DNA of 64,000 bases from Parachlamydiaceae bacterium (lineage in GTDB: Bacteria > Chlamydiota > Chlamydiia > Chlamydiales > Parachlamydiaceae), in assembly GCA_013821265.1 (NCBI GenBank), contig JACDHD010000003.1:1-64000 (forward strand). The letters are read 5' to 3'. Positions 35,695-43,667 of this stretch are shown here, piece by piece; position 1 is the stretch's first letter; every line of letters begins with the position of its first letter. The notes beneath the pieces are model-generated. The model saw nothing but the letters and a program-made list of their open reading frames with translations, did no database searches and was not told the origin of the DNA. A program made the translations under genes and the position numbers.

Positions 35695-36666
35695 TTACTC
35701 TTTGATAGTTTGTAAAAGAGCTTCTTTGACCCGATAGGCATCGGGTAAATATTCCTTTTCCCATGAGTTGGGGAAAGGGGTATCGAGTCCGCAGCAACGT
35801 TTGACAGGGGCTTCTAGGTGATAAAAGCAGCGTTCCATGATTTGAGAGGCGATTTCCGCTCCGAATCCCTGCGTTTTTGGCGCTTCATGCGCGACCACAC
35901 AACGCCCTGTTTTTTGAACCGATTGTGTAATCGTATTGATGTCTAAAGGATTTAACGTTCGTAGATTTATCACCTCTACGTCTACTTCAGAAGATAGTTG
36001 TTGGGCTGCTTCCATATTTTGGTGATGCTGAGCTCCCCAACCGATAAGTGTGATATCTTTTCCCATGCGTTCTACCGATGCCTTACCTAAAGGAATTTCA
36101 TAATCTTCGACAGGAACCTCTTGTTTTAGAGAGCGGTAGATTCGTTTGGGTTCTAAGAAGAGAACAGGATCATTCGAACGCAAAGCGGATAAAAGAAGTC
36201 CTTTGGCATCGTAAGGACTAGAAACAACGACGACAACAATTCCTGGAGTATGTAAAAACTGCGCTTCGGGAGACTGTGAGTGATAATGACCGCCGTGAAT
36301 GCCGCCTCCATATGGAGTACGTATTAATAGCGGAGCAGAATACTGGTTGCCCGTGCGATAGCGCATCTTAGCTAATTCATTTACAATTTGGTCATAGGCC
36401 GGAAAGATGTAATCGGCAAATTGTATTTCACAAATTGGTTTCAAGCCTTTTTGGGCCATTCCAATTCCAAATCCGATGATCCCCTGTTCGCAGAGTGGAG
36501 AGTCAAAGCAGCGCTCTTCGCCGAACGCCTGTTGCAATCCGGAGGTAACGCGGAAGACACCTCCAAAGGCACCTACATCTTCTCCAAACACCACCAAACG
36601 TGGATCTTTAGCAAAGGCGCTATGCAATGTGTGATTTAATGCTTGAATGATGTTCATTTCAGGCAT
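35695..36666 (-). CDS. 2-oxoacid dehydrogenase E1 beta subunit
   Basis: A 323-residue transketolase-like subunit that completes the thiamine-diphosphate site of E1. Motifs include FGEDVGAFGGVFRVT near residue 26, SPLCEQGIIGFGIGMA near 57 and the C-terminal RCCGLDTPFP. It overlaps the E1-alpha gene by 8 bases and precedes E2 by 6, forming a compact alpha-beta-E2 operon. The sequence is of the branched-chain or Gram-positive PDH beta type and not the long single-chain AceE type. Confidence 0.93.
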   Translation of the reverse strand: MPEMNIIQALNHTLHSAFAKDPRLVVFGEDVGAFGGVFRVTSGLQQAFGEERCFDSPLCEQGIIGFGIGMAQKGLKPICEIQFADYIFPAYDQIVNELAKMRYRTGNQYSAPLLIRTPYGGGIHGGHYHSQSPEAQFLHTPGIVVVVVSSPYDAKGLLLSALRSNDPVLFLEPKRIYRSLKQEVPVEDYEIPLGKASVERMGKDITLIGWGAQHHQNMEAAQQLSSEVDVEVINLRTLNPLDINTITQSVQKTGRCVVAHEAPKTQGFGAEIASQIMERCFYHLEAPVKRCCGLDTPFPNSWEKEYLPDAYRVKEALLQTIKE

Positions 36667-37738
36667 GATTTGTTTGCTCCTGAATTTCTGCCATTTGCTC
36701 CTTCAAGGATTGAGGGACTTCGAAATACACATGTTCAATGAGATATTGAAGTGGGGGGCGCTCGGTCTCTTTAGCAATAGCGATCGCTTTTGTGATGGAG
36801 TCGTTAATCTCTTGAATGAGAAGAGCCTCTTTTTTTTCATCCCATAGTTGCTGTCTTTCCAAATAGCGCCGCAAGCGCAAGATAGGACAACATGTTTGCC
36901 ATTTTTTGACCTCGTCATCTTTTCGGTATAACGTCGGATCATCTGACGTCGAGTGTGCTCCAATGCGATACGTCATCGCTTCGATCAGCACCGGACCGTG
37001 TCCTGAAACGCAGTGCTCACGAGCCTGTGAGACCACTTCGTGGACAGCAAAAAAATCGTTTCCATCCACACGAAATGTTTTCATACCATATCCAGAACCT
37101 TTATCTGCCACACCTTCAGAAGCAAATTGACGGAAACTTGGAGTCGAGATCGCATATCCATTATTGCGACAAAAGAAAATGGCTGGAGCTTTGCGCACTG
37201 CAGCAAAGTTTAAGCCCGCATGGAAATCGCCTTCAGAGGAGGCACCTTCACCAAAGTAGCAGATGGCCACTGTTTTTTCTTTTTGGAGCTTCATTGCATA
37301 GGCGCATCCAGCCGCATGGGGAATTTTGGTTCCAATTGGAGAAGACACAGTGACGACATTTAGCGCCTTAGATCCAAAATGGTTAGGCATTTGGCGCCCA
37401 AAGATGAGGTCTTCGCGATTGCCAAACATGTGGTGAATGTATTGAGGAACTGTCCAACCGCGCCAGAACATGATCCCCGCTTCGCGATACTGGGGATACA
37501 TCCAATCTTCTAATGTAAGAGCGGCTGCGCTGGCAACAGAGCACGCCTCTTCTCCGGCAGCACTCATCGCAAAGGTAATAGAGCCTTGACGTTGGAGAGT
37601 GATCATTCGTTCATCGACATAGCGCGTGAGCACCATATCGCGATAACCTTTCACAATTTGATCGTTGGATAATGTGGAATGATATTGAGGAGAGAGCTCT
37701 CCGTCAATGGATAGGTATTGAATTGTGGGAATTTGCAT
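36659..37738 (-). CDS. 2-oxoacid dehydrogenase E1 alpha, branched-chain type
   Basis: A 359-residue thiamine-diphosphate enzyme. The ThDP motif runs from YFGEGASSEGDFHAGLNFA to CRNNGYAISTP (about 163-200), and the phosphorylation-loop equivalent is YRIGAHSTSDDPTLYR. HSTSDDP and GRQMPNHFGSKALN are typical of branched-chain 2-oxoacid dehydrogenases, so leucine/isoleucine/valine keto-acids, feeding branched fatty acids, are likely substrates; pyruvate is the alternative. First gene of the three-gene operon. Confidence 0.92.
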   Translation of the reverse strand: MQIPTIQYLSIDGELSPQYHSTLSNDQIVKGYRDMVLTRYVDERMITLQRQGSITFAMSAAGEEACSVASAAALTLEDWMYPQYREAGIMFWRGWTVPQYIHHMFGNREDLIFGRQMPNHFGSKALNVVTVSSPIGTKIPHAAGCAYAMKLQKEKTVAICYFGEGASSEGDFHAGLNFAAVRKAPAIFFCRNNGYAISTPSFRQFASEGVADKGSGYGMKTFRVDGNDFFAVHEVVSQAREHCVSGHGPVLIEAMTYRIGAHSTSDDPTLYRKDDEVKKWQTCCPILRLRRYLERQQLWDEKKEALLIQEINDSITKAIAIAKETERPPLQYLIEHVYFEVPQSLKEQMAEIQEQTNHA

Positions 37739-37823
37739 AAACGGTACCTAACAGCCTTATCGCTTAAAATTGCACTGTAAGGCAGGCACCTAATTTATGA
37801 CCATGAGACAATAACGCTTTTAA

Positions 37824-39473
37824 TTAAACGACATCAGACGCATACAAACCTGTACCGGCTCCATCGTCTCTAGCTGCATGAGGGCTTGAAGCAGGTGCAG
37901 CGGAAGGAGCTGCGGAGGGAGGGGCAGCGGAAGCTGGTGCGGCCGCGGCTGCAGCAGCTGGAGGTGTATCTGATGCAGTAGCGGAAGCTGGTGCGGCAGC
38001 GGCAGCGGCGGCAGCGCCGGGGGCAACAGCTCCAGCGGCAGGGGTACCAGCAACACCAGCGCCAGCTCCAGCACCAGCGGCAGCACCACCACCTGATCCA
38101 GCTCCGACCCCTCCACCCACTACCCTTCCTTGTACGAAGTCGCCACGTTGAGAGTTCTCATCGTGCAATTCCCCCCCCCGCTCGTCACGGACTCTAGCTT
38201 CCGCAGCACGTTTTTTCTGACGCTCAGCCGCTTCTATCTCACGAGCATTTACCGCATTTTCGCTTGGAAATAATTTGAAATCTTTGAGATCTTTATTTTT
38301 ATATTGTTTTTGTTGAAAATAGATGTCAATTGCACGATCTTTTTCTGCTATATCATCAGCCTTTGTGGCTTTTTCTCTTTCTGTCCATAATTTTATGAAG
38401 TCGCGATCTAAAGCAATTTCTTTAAAAACTTTTTTTCGTACTGGCTCGTCAATTGACAAACCACCTTCTCCTTCAGAAGAATAGTTGTTTAGTTTTTGCA
38501 TGACGGCATCTGCGTAGTCAGGATTTGTCGTTCGTTTTGCATCAAATTTATTTAGCTCTTCCTCTCGCGTATCATATATATTTTTAATATTCTTTTTATC
38601 CGATCCACCACATGCTAACTGCCAAGCGGCTAAACTTAAGCCAATGCCAAGTGCGCCAGCTCCAATACCAATGCCAACGAGTCCGAAACCACCTGTAAAA
38701 CAGATAATCGCAGCTATAACTAACACAGCAGCCACGCAAATCATAATTTTTTGATTTCTCACCGCGTTTTTGGTATCTGTCTCCATTTTTGTTCGAGCCT
38801 CGGCCTTTGCTGCTGCCAAATTGGCTTTTAATCTAGTTAATGGAGAAGGATCAGCAGAGTGCGAGGGTGTCCGTACTCCACTACCTGAACTAGCAGAATC
38901 GAGATCTTCTTCTGTTGGTCTATTCCTAAGACCTAGAGATGAAAGCTCTACATCTGAATCTGCCCCCTCTGCAGATGTACCACCTAATCCCATTGACCCT
39001 CCTAATGCCATTCCTGACCCGGCAGCCGGTAACCCTGAAAAGGGGGTTGATGCGGATGGAGGAGTTGAGGCGGATGAAGAGGTTGATGCCGATGTGGGAG
39101 AAGCGGATACAGTAGCAAACTTAGCAGTGTGCAGCTTAGTTTCTGCTTCAGCTCCCGCCCCAGCCATCGCAGGTGTCGCAGATGTCGCAGGTGTCGCCCC
39201 AGCTGCCACTAAAGCTCCAGCTACGGCTCCCGAAGCATTTGAAACAGCATGGGAGGAAGCTAGCCCTGAACCTGATGATGGAGAAGCTAATGCAGCAGCA
39301 GAGACAGTGGCACCAGCAATAGCAGGAGCTGCTGCCGCAGCCACAGAAGCAGAAGATGATGTAGAAGCTGCTCCAGCTGCAGGTCCTGCAGCAGCAGCAG
39401 GAGTTGTTGTCCCATATATCCGATCAAGTATAGGATCAAGAAATCGCCCAGGACCGAAAGCAGGTTCAGTCAT
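37824..39473 (-). CDS. Ala-rich protein with paired membrane helices (Inc-like)
   Basis: A 549-residue protein with three zones. Residues about 22-230 are low-complexity Ala/Ser/Pro/Thr sequence; about 243-290 form two closely spaced hydrophobic helices (IMICVAAVLVIAAIICF, then GLVGIGIGAGALGIGLSLAA) ending near CGG; then a charged helical region (about 300-450) and a second Ala-rich tail (about 460-530). The paired helices with a tiny hairpin are the hallmark of chlamydial inclusion membrane proteins secreted by type III. There is no N-terminal signal peptide. A strong GAGGTGAT site precedes the ATG at 39473. The long open frame on the opposite strand is a composition artefact. Confidence 0.8.
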   Translation of the reverse strand: MTEPAFGPGRFLDPILDRIYGTTTPAAAAGPAAGAASTSSSASVAAAAAPAIAGATVSAAALASPSSGSGLASSHAVSNASGAVAGALVAAGATPATSATPAMAGAGAEAETKLHTAKFATVSASPTSASTSSSASTPPSASTPFSGLPAAGSGMALGGSMGLGGTSAEGADSDVELSSLGLRNRPTEEDLDSASSGSGVRTPSHSADPSPLTRLKANLAAAKAEARTKMETDTKNAVRNQKIMICVAAVLVIAAIICFTGGFGLVGIGIGAGALGIGLSLAAWQLACGGSDKKNIKNIYDTREEELNKFDAKRTTNPDYADAVMQKLNNYSSEGEGGLSIDEPVRKKVFKEIALDRDFIKLWTEREKATKADDIAEKDRAIDIYFQQKQYKNKDLKDFKLFPSENAVNAREIEAAERQKKRAAEARVRDERGGELHDENSQRGDFVQGRVVGGGVGAGSGGGAAAGAGAGAGVAGTPAAGAVAPGAAAAAAAAPASATASDTPPAAAAAAAPASAAPPSAAPSAAPASSPHAARDDGAGTGLYASDVV

Positions 39474-39628
39474 AAATCACCTCAAATTTAATCCTTTTAT
39501 ACTATTATACAATTTCAATTAATTATTTTTAAACAGTATAAGTTGTTTTGTTATATTTCATAAACACATAAAAATAAATAATTGCTTTTATTTACAGTAT
39601 GTGATACATTCATTTCATTGAATTTTTA

Positions 39629-39657
39629 TTGATTTATATGGGTATTTAGTCCATAAT
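39629..39657 (+). promoter_or_regulatory. Promoter for the ferredoxin operon
   Basis: TTGATT (39629-39634) and CATAAT (39652-39657) with a 17-base spacer, 5 of 6 matches at the -10 box. A start near 39664 would leave a leader of about 25 bases containing the AAGGAG site at 39674. Confidence 0.55.
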
Positions 39658-39688
39658 TTTCCTAATTTAGATGAAGGAGTTGTCTCTC

Positions 39689-39955
39689 ATGGCAAAATTA
39701 ATTTTTGATGGTAATGAAGAAGAAATTGAACTTCCGGACGGTTCTGCGATTGCTGAAGCGTGTGAAGAAGCGGGTGTCCCATTTGCATGCACAGAAGGTG
39801 TTTGTGGAACATGCGTGATTGAAGTTAAGGAAGGTAAAGAGAATTTGTCTAATCCCACACAGGAAGAGGAAGATTTTCTGGGTGCAGGTTCCTGTGATGA
39901 GCGTTTAGCTTGCCAATGCCGCATCAAACAAGGTAATGTTCGTATTACGTTTTAA
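39689..39955 (+). CDS. 2Fe-2S ferredoxin
   Basis: An 88-residue electron carrier of the plant/vertebrate-type 2Fe-2S fold. The cluster ligands are in CTEGVCGTC and the later LACQC, with the characteristic acidic loop (EEEDFLGAGSCDERL) of Isc-type ferredoxins. The start is the ATG at 39689, set by AAGGAG at 39674-39679; an earlier in-frame ATG at 39671 overlaps that site. The gene is followed after 14 bases by an A-type Fe-S carrier, so a role in iron-sulfur cluster assembly is likely. Confidence 0.92.
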   Translation: MAKLIFDGNEEEIELPDGSAIAEACEEAGVPFACTEGVCGTCVIEVKEGKENLSNPTQEEEDFLGAGSCDERLACQCRIKQGNVRITF

Positions 39956-39969
39956 CTTTAAGGTTTTCT

Positions 39970-40551
39970 ATGAAAAAGCAAGATTCTGAAACAACGACAA
40001 CGATTCATCGTCAAATGACGATTGATCAAATTTTAAACCTATTTCCTCAGAAAGCACAGCGTCTTTCCCAGGAAATTACAAATGCAGGACTGCATTGTAT
40101 TGGCTGCCACGCAGCTACATGGGAAACGCTAGAAGCTGGAATGACAGGTCATGGCATGGGTAATGAAGCCATTGAGCGTCTTGTTCAGCGTCTAAACGCG
40201 CTTCTACAGGAAAAAGTAGATCCAGCAACAATCAGCATGACACCTAAAGCAGCCTCCAAATTTTTGGAAGTTTTAGCTGAAGATGGAAAGCAGGGCTGGG
40301 GCTTAAGATTCGCAGAAGTGATGGCTGGCTGCAGTGGTTTTGAGTATGTTTTAGACTACTCAGAGAAAGCACAAGCTGATGATGCTATTTTTGAATCTGG
40401 CAATGTGCAAATTCACGTTAACAAAGCGATGTTGCCACGTTTATTAGGATCTGTGATCGATTATGTTGATGGATTGCGCGGTTCTGGATTTAAGATTACA
40501 AATCCAAACGTCAGCTCTTCTTGTGGTTGTGGAACCTCTCATAACTACTAA
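39970..40551 (+). CDS. DUF1858-HesB/IscA fusion, A-type Fe-S carrier
   Basis: A 193-residue protein with an N-terminal DUF1858 domain (about 12-75, TIDQILNLFPQKAQ and CIGCH) and a C-terminal HesB/IscA domain (about 85-193). The three cysteines expected of A-type carriers are visible: C in MAGCSGFEY and the C-terminal CGCG (SSSCGCGTS). Such proteins carry Fe-S clusters to target enzymes. The DUF1858 cysteines (CIGCH) may add a second metal or redox site. It is co-transcribed with the ferredoxin. Confidence 0.88.
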   Translation: MKKQDSETTTTIHRQMTIDQILNLFPQKAQRLSQEITNAGLHCIGCHAATWETLEAGMTGHGMGNEAIERLVQRLNALLQEKVDPATISMTPKAASKFLEVLAEDGKQGWGLRFAEVMAGCSGFEYVLDYSEKAQADDAIFESGNVQIHVNKAMLPRLLGSVIDYVDGLRGSGFKITNPNVSSSCGCGTSHNY

Positions 40552-40711
40552 TGTTTAAAGGAAAAAGGACAAAAAGGACATAAAGGATGAAAACGACGGT
40601 TGTTTAATCGTCAGCATTGTCTCTAGTGTCTTTATCGTCCTTTGTCCTTTTCTAATTGCAAAAGTCTTAAAGAGGCTTTTCACTGCAGAAAACATAAACA
40701 ATTCCTTTTTT

Positions 40712-40975
40712 GGAGTGCGGTGGCTTGCCCTTACAGTTGGACACATCTACAAGCCGTGATAATAAGGTAGGCAGACCGTCCCGGTCTGGTCGTCCTTTTT
40801 TTACCAGGCCGGGACGGCCTGGCTACCTTATCGACAAAGCCTCCAAGGCAAAGATGTGTCCAACTGTAAGGGCTTGCCACCGCTTTCACAGGGTTCGGCT
40901 TGCCGAACCCATTCGCAATTCGTCATGACATCGGCAAGCCGATGTTTATGAAAGCGGTGGCAAGCCACCGCACTC
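40712..40975. repeat. GGTGGCTTGCC element, copy 2, split by an insertion
   Basis: Second copy of the element at 6226-6344, interrupted by the 141-bp element at 40730-40870. Removing the insertion and one 8-base duplicate restores GCGGTGGCTTGCCACCGC, the palindromic arm. The following segment (41040-41085) also matches the sequence after copy 1 (GGGAGTCCAGAGGGTTC). At 40557-40655, ahead of it, is a separate imperfect inverted repeat with AAAAGGACAAA words. All lie in the convergent gap between the HesB-type gene and lpd, which holds no gene. Confidence 0.92.
40730..40870. mobile_element. 141-bp MITE with 19-bp TIRs and 8-bp target duplication
   Basis: The ends CTTACAGTTGGACACATCT (40730-40748) and AGATGTGTCCAACTGTAAG (40852-40870) are perfect reverse complements. 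Directly outside on each side is GGCTTGCC (40722-40729 and 40871-40878), an 8-base target duplication within a sequence that occurs uninterrupted at 6.2 kb. The interior is the GTCCCGG palindrome found at 4.6, 12.0 and 21.2 kb. It encodes nothing, so it must have been moved in trans by a transposase outside this window. Families with 8-base duplications include ISL3, ISAs1 and IS66; which applies is not determined. Confidence 0.93.
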
Positions 40976-41085
40976 CAAAAAGGAAAGGGTTGAAGTTTTC
41001 ATGGATTGGAGGTGTCAGTAGGGCTGTTCTTAGGAAACCCTACCACAATGGGAGTCCAGAGGGTTCATACCCTTTGGCAGGGGTT

Positions 41086-42465
41086 CTAAGGGGACAGAGT
41101 CCCCTTAGCACAAGCTTCTTTAATCGTTTCAGACAGCGTTGGGTGTCCGATAGGAGCAGACGCAATTTCACTTAGCGTTGTCTTTTGACCAATCGCCACA
41201 ACCCCTATATTGATCATTTCCGATACTTGAGGCCCTACCATATGCATACCGATCAGGTGTCCAGTCTCCTTTAAACCAATTACCTTCACAAAACCCTCTG
41301 TGTAGCCATTGCAGCGAGCGCGGGCATTACCACGAAACATCGCTGAGCCAATGACAATCTCTAAACCAGCTTTACGCGCCTCTTCTTCCGTCAATCCAAC
41401 AGAAGCCACTTCTGGATGCGTATAGATCACATTGGGAATCGCTAAATAGTTAACATGAGGACGATTACCTGCCAAAATTTCAGCTACGGCATACCCTTCT
41501 TCAGAGGCTTTGTGAGCCAACATAGGACCCTCTATCAAGTCTCCAATTGCATATAGATTGGGAACACTCGTTCTAAAGTTGCCATCGACCGTCACTAGCC
41601 CCTTCTCCATCTTGACTCCCAATTCCTGCAGACCAAGTCCTTGGCTGTAAGGACGACGTCCAATCGCTACAAGCACCACATCAGCGTCTAATTGAACGGT
41701 TTTTCCCTCCTGTTCCACCGTTATGCTAGCGGAATTTGAAGTAACTTTTGCCTGTGTGACCTTGGCACTTAGAAGAAAGGTGATTCCTTGTTTTTTGAGC
41801 ACTTGCAACAGGTTTTTGCGCACCGCATCGTCCATCGGAGGACAGATGTAAGGGAGCATCTCTACGATCGTTACTTCGCTACCTAAGCGTTTGTATAGGG
41901 AAGCTAACTCGACACCAATGACTCCAGCACCCACCACAATCATTTTTTTTGGGACTTTTTTTAGACTGAGAGCTCCGGTGGAAGAGACAACGATCCTCTC
42001 ATCGAAAGGTAAAAAAGGCAGCGCGATCGGTTCTGAACCGGTTGCCAAAATAAAAGAACGCGCTTCGATTGACTGCACTTTCGTTCCATCTGTAACCTCA
42101 ATGCGATTGCTAGATGAAAAGCGTGCCGTCCCAGAAATATGCGTCACCCCATTTTGTTTAAACAATCCCCCGATGCCATTTACAAGGCCTTGAACAACGC
42201 TCTCTTTGCGTTCCATCATGGTTTTAAAGTCAAAAGAGACATCGGAACAGTTGATTCCACAAACAGCACTATCTTCTTTTGCCCAATGGTACTGTTCTGA
42301 TGAGTATAAAAGTGTTTTGGATGGGATACAGCCCACATTTAGGCAAGTACCACCTAATGTCTTTTCCTTTTCGACACAGGCAGTTTTGAGTCCCAGTTGG
42401 GCAGCACGAACAGCCGCTACATAGCCTCCAGGACCAGATCCAATTACCACTACATCATATGTCAT
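41086..42465 (-). CDS. lpdA: Dihydrolipoamide dehydrogenase (E3)
   Basis: FAD-dependent disulfide oxidoreductase that reoxidises lipoyl groups for the 2-oxoglutarate complex encoded just upstream and probably the 2-oxoacid complex at 35-38 kb; 459 residues from the chosen start. FAD motif VIGSGPGGYVAAVRA at the N-terminus, redox-active pair in GGTCLNVGCIPSK, NAD motif VVGAGVIGVELAS and the C-terminal dimer motif HAHPT-type (GHPTLSET). I place the start at the ATG at 42465 (another at 42471), after the sucB stop; an open frame from 42525 would overlap sucB. The last residues (KGTLSP) are encoded by a repeat hairpin. Confidence 0.96.
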   Translation of the reverse strand: MTYDVVVIGSGPGGYVAAVRAAQLGLKTACVEKEKTLGGTCLNVGCIPSKTLLYSSEQYHWAKEDSAVCGINCSDVSFDFKTMMERKESVVQGLVNGIGGLFKQNGVTHISGTARFSSSNRIEVTDGTKVQSIEARSFILATGSEPIALPFLPFDERIVVSSTGALSLKKVPKKMIVVGAGVIGVELASLYKRLGSEVTIVEMLPYICPPMDDAVRKNLLQVLKKQGITFLLSAKVTQAKVTSNSASITVEQEGKTVQLDADVVLVAIGRRPYSQGLGLQELGVKMEKGLVTVDGNFRTSVPNLYAIGDLIEGPMLAHKASEEGYAVAEILAGNRPHVNYLAIPNVIYTHPEVASVGLTEEEARKAGLEIVIGSAMFRGNARARCNGYTEGFVKVIGLKETGHLIGMHMVGPQVSEMINIGVVAIGQKTTLSEIASAPIGHPTLSETIKEACAKGTLSP

Positions 42466-42485
42466 ACGCATACCACTTTTCAGTT

Positions 42486-43664
42486 TTAAATGTGTAACAC
42501 GAGTCTTGCAGGATCTTCTAAGCAATCTTTAACGGTCACAAGGAACGAGACAGCTTCTTTGCCATCTACGATGCGATGATCGTAACTTAACGCCAAATAC
42601 ATCATCGGTCGAATCACAATCTGATCGTCCACAACCATTGCGCGCTTCGTAATTTTGTGCATCCCTAGAATGCCACATTGAGGAGGATTGATAATGGGAG
42701 TTGAGAGCATCGAACCGTAGACTCCCCCATTTGTAATTGTAAAACCTCCACCCTGCAAATCGTCAACGGCAAGACCGCCTTCACGCGCCTTTTTGGCATA
42801 CTTTTCGATCGCTCCTTCGATTTCAGCAAAGGATAGTTTGTCACAGCCACGCACAACAGGAACCACTAATCCGCGATCGGTTCCAACAGCAATGCCAATA
42901 TCATAGTATTCGCGCTGAACTAAGTCATCTCCATCGATGTAGCAGTTAAAATTGGGATAAGCCTTAAGAGCCTCCACAACAGCTTTTACAAAAAAGGACA
43001 TAAAGCCCAGGCGCACTCCATACTGCTTAGCAAAGCTCTCCTTATACAATTCACGTTTTGACATCACTTGTGACATATCGACTTCGTTAAAAGTGGTCAG
43101 CATAGCCATGGTTTGCTGAGATTCCACAAGTCGTTTTGCAATCACTTGTCGAATGCGCGACATTTTTTTGCGCGTTTCTTGTCGCACTTCTATACCTGTT
43201 GCTTTAGGCATTACTGCAGGAGTTACAGGAGCACTTACGGGTTGTGTTGGCGCTTTCTTTTCCTGTGTAAGTTCGGCAACAAACGCTTCTTTGGAAATGC
43301 GCGCTTCGGATTTAGATGCCTCTGGAGGAGCCACAGGCTTTTTTTGAGCCTTTGATTCTTCTTCCTTTTTAGGTTCCATTGGCTTTTCTGGCTTAGGTGT
43401 TGCTTTTGCAGCTTCCTGAGTCGCCTTTCCTTCCGTATCAATGTGACCGATCACTTGTCCTATTTTTACCGTATCTCCTGAAGCCACAACATAAGAGACA
43501 ATCCCTGCTTGCTGTGCGTATAGAACTTGGTTCACTTTATCTGTCTCTAACTCTAACAATTCATTGTCCATTGCGACAGAGGATCCTGCAGGCTTAAGAA
43601 TCGTACCAACGGAAGCTTCGCTGATCGATTCACCCATGGCTGGAACTTTGATTTCTACTTTCAT
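42486..43664 (-). CDS. sucB: 2-oxoglutarate dehydrogenase E2 (SucB)
   Basis: Dihydrolipoamide succinyltransferase, 392 residues. One lipoyl domain with the modified lysine in [10 protein letters not shown] (about K43), a linker rich in Lys/Pro/Glu/Ala (about 80-145), a shortened peripheral-binding region and the catalytic domain ending [16 protein letters not shown], where DGKEAV is the succinyltransferase signature. The start is 3 bases after sucA on the minus strand. TCA-cycle step from 2-oxoglutarate to succinyl-CoA, cytoplasmic. Confidence 0.96.
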   Translation of the reverse strand: MKVEIKVPAMGESISEASVGTILKPAGSSVAMDNELLELETDKVNQVLYAQQAGIVSYVVASGDTVKIGQVIGHIDTEGKATQEAAKATPKPEKPMEPKKEEESKAQKKPVAPPEASKSEARISKEAFVAELTQEKKAPTQPVSAPVTPAVMPKATGIEVRQETRKKMSRIRQVIAKRLVESQQTMAMLTTFNEVDMSQVMSKRELYKESFAKQYGVRLGFMSFFVKAVVEALKAYPNFNCYIDGDDLVQREYYDIGIAVGTDRGLVVPVVRGCDKLSFAEIEGAIEKYAKKAREGGLAVDDLQGGGFTITNGGVYGSMLSTPIINPPQCGILGMHKITKRAMVVDDQIVIRPMMYLALSYDHRIVDGKEAVSFLVTVKDCLEDPARLVLHI

Positions 43665-43667
43665 TGT

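Noticed and set aside
38770-39522. 250-codon open frame on the plus strand opposite the Inc-like gene
   Set aside because: An artefact of the Ala/Ser-rich composition, which keeps the opposite frame free of stops; no ribosome site or family features.
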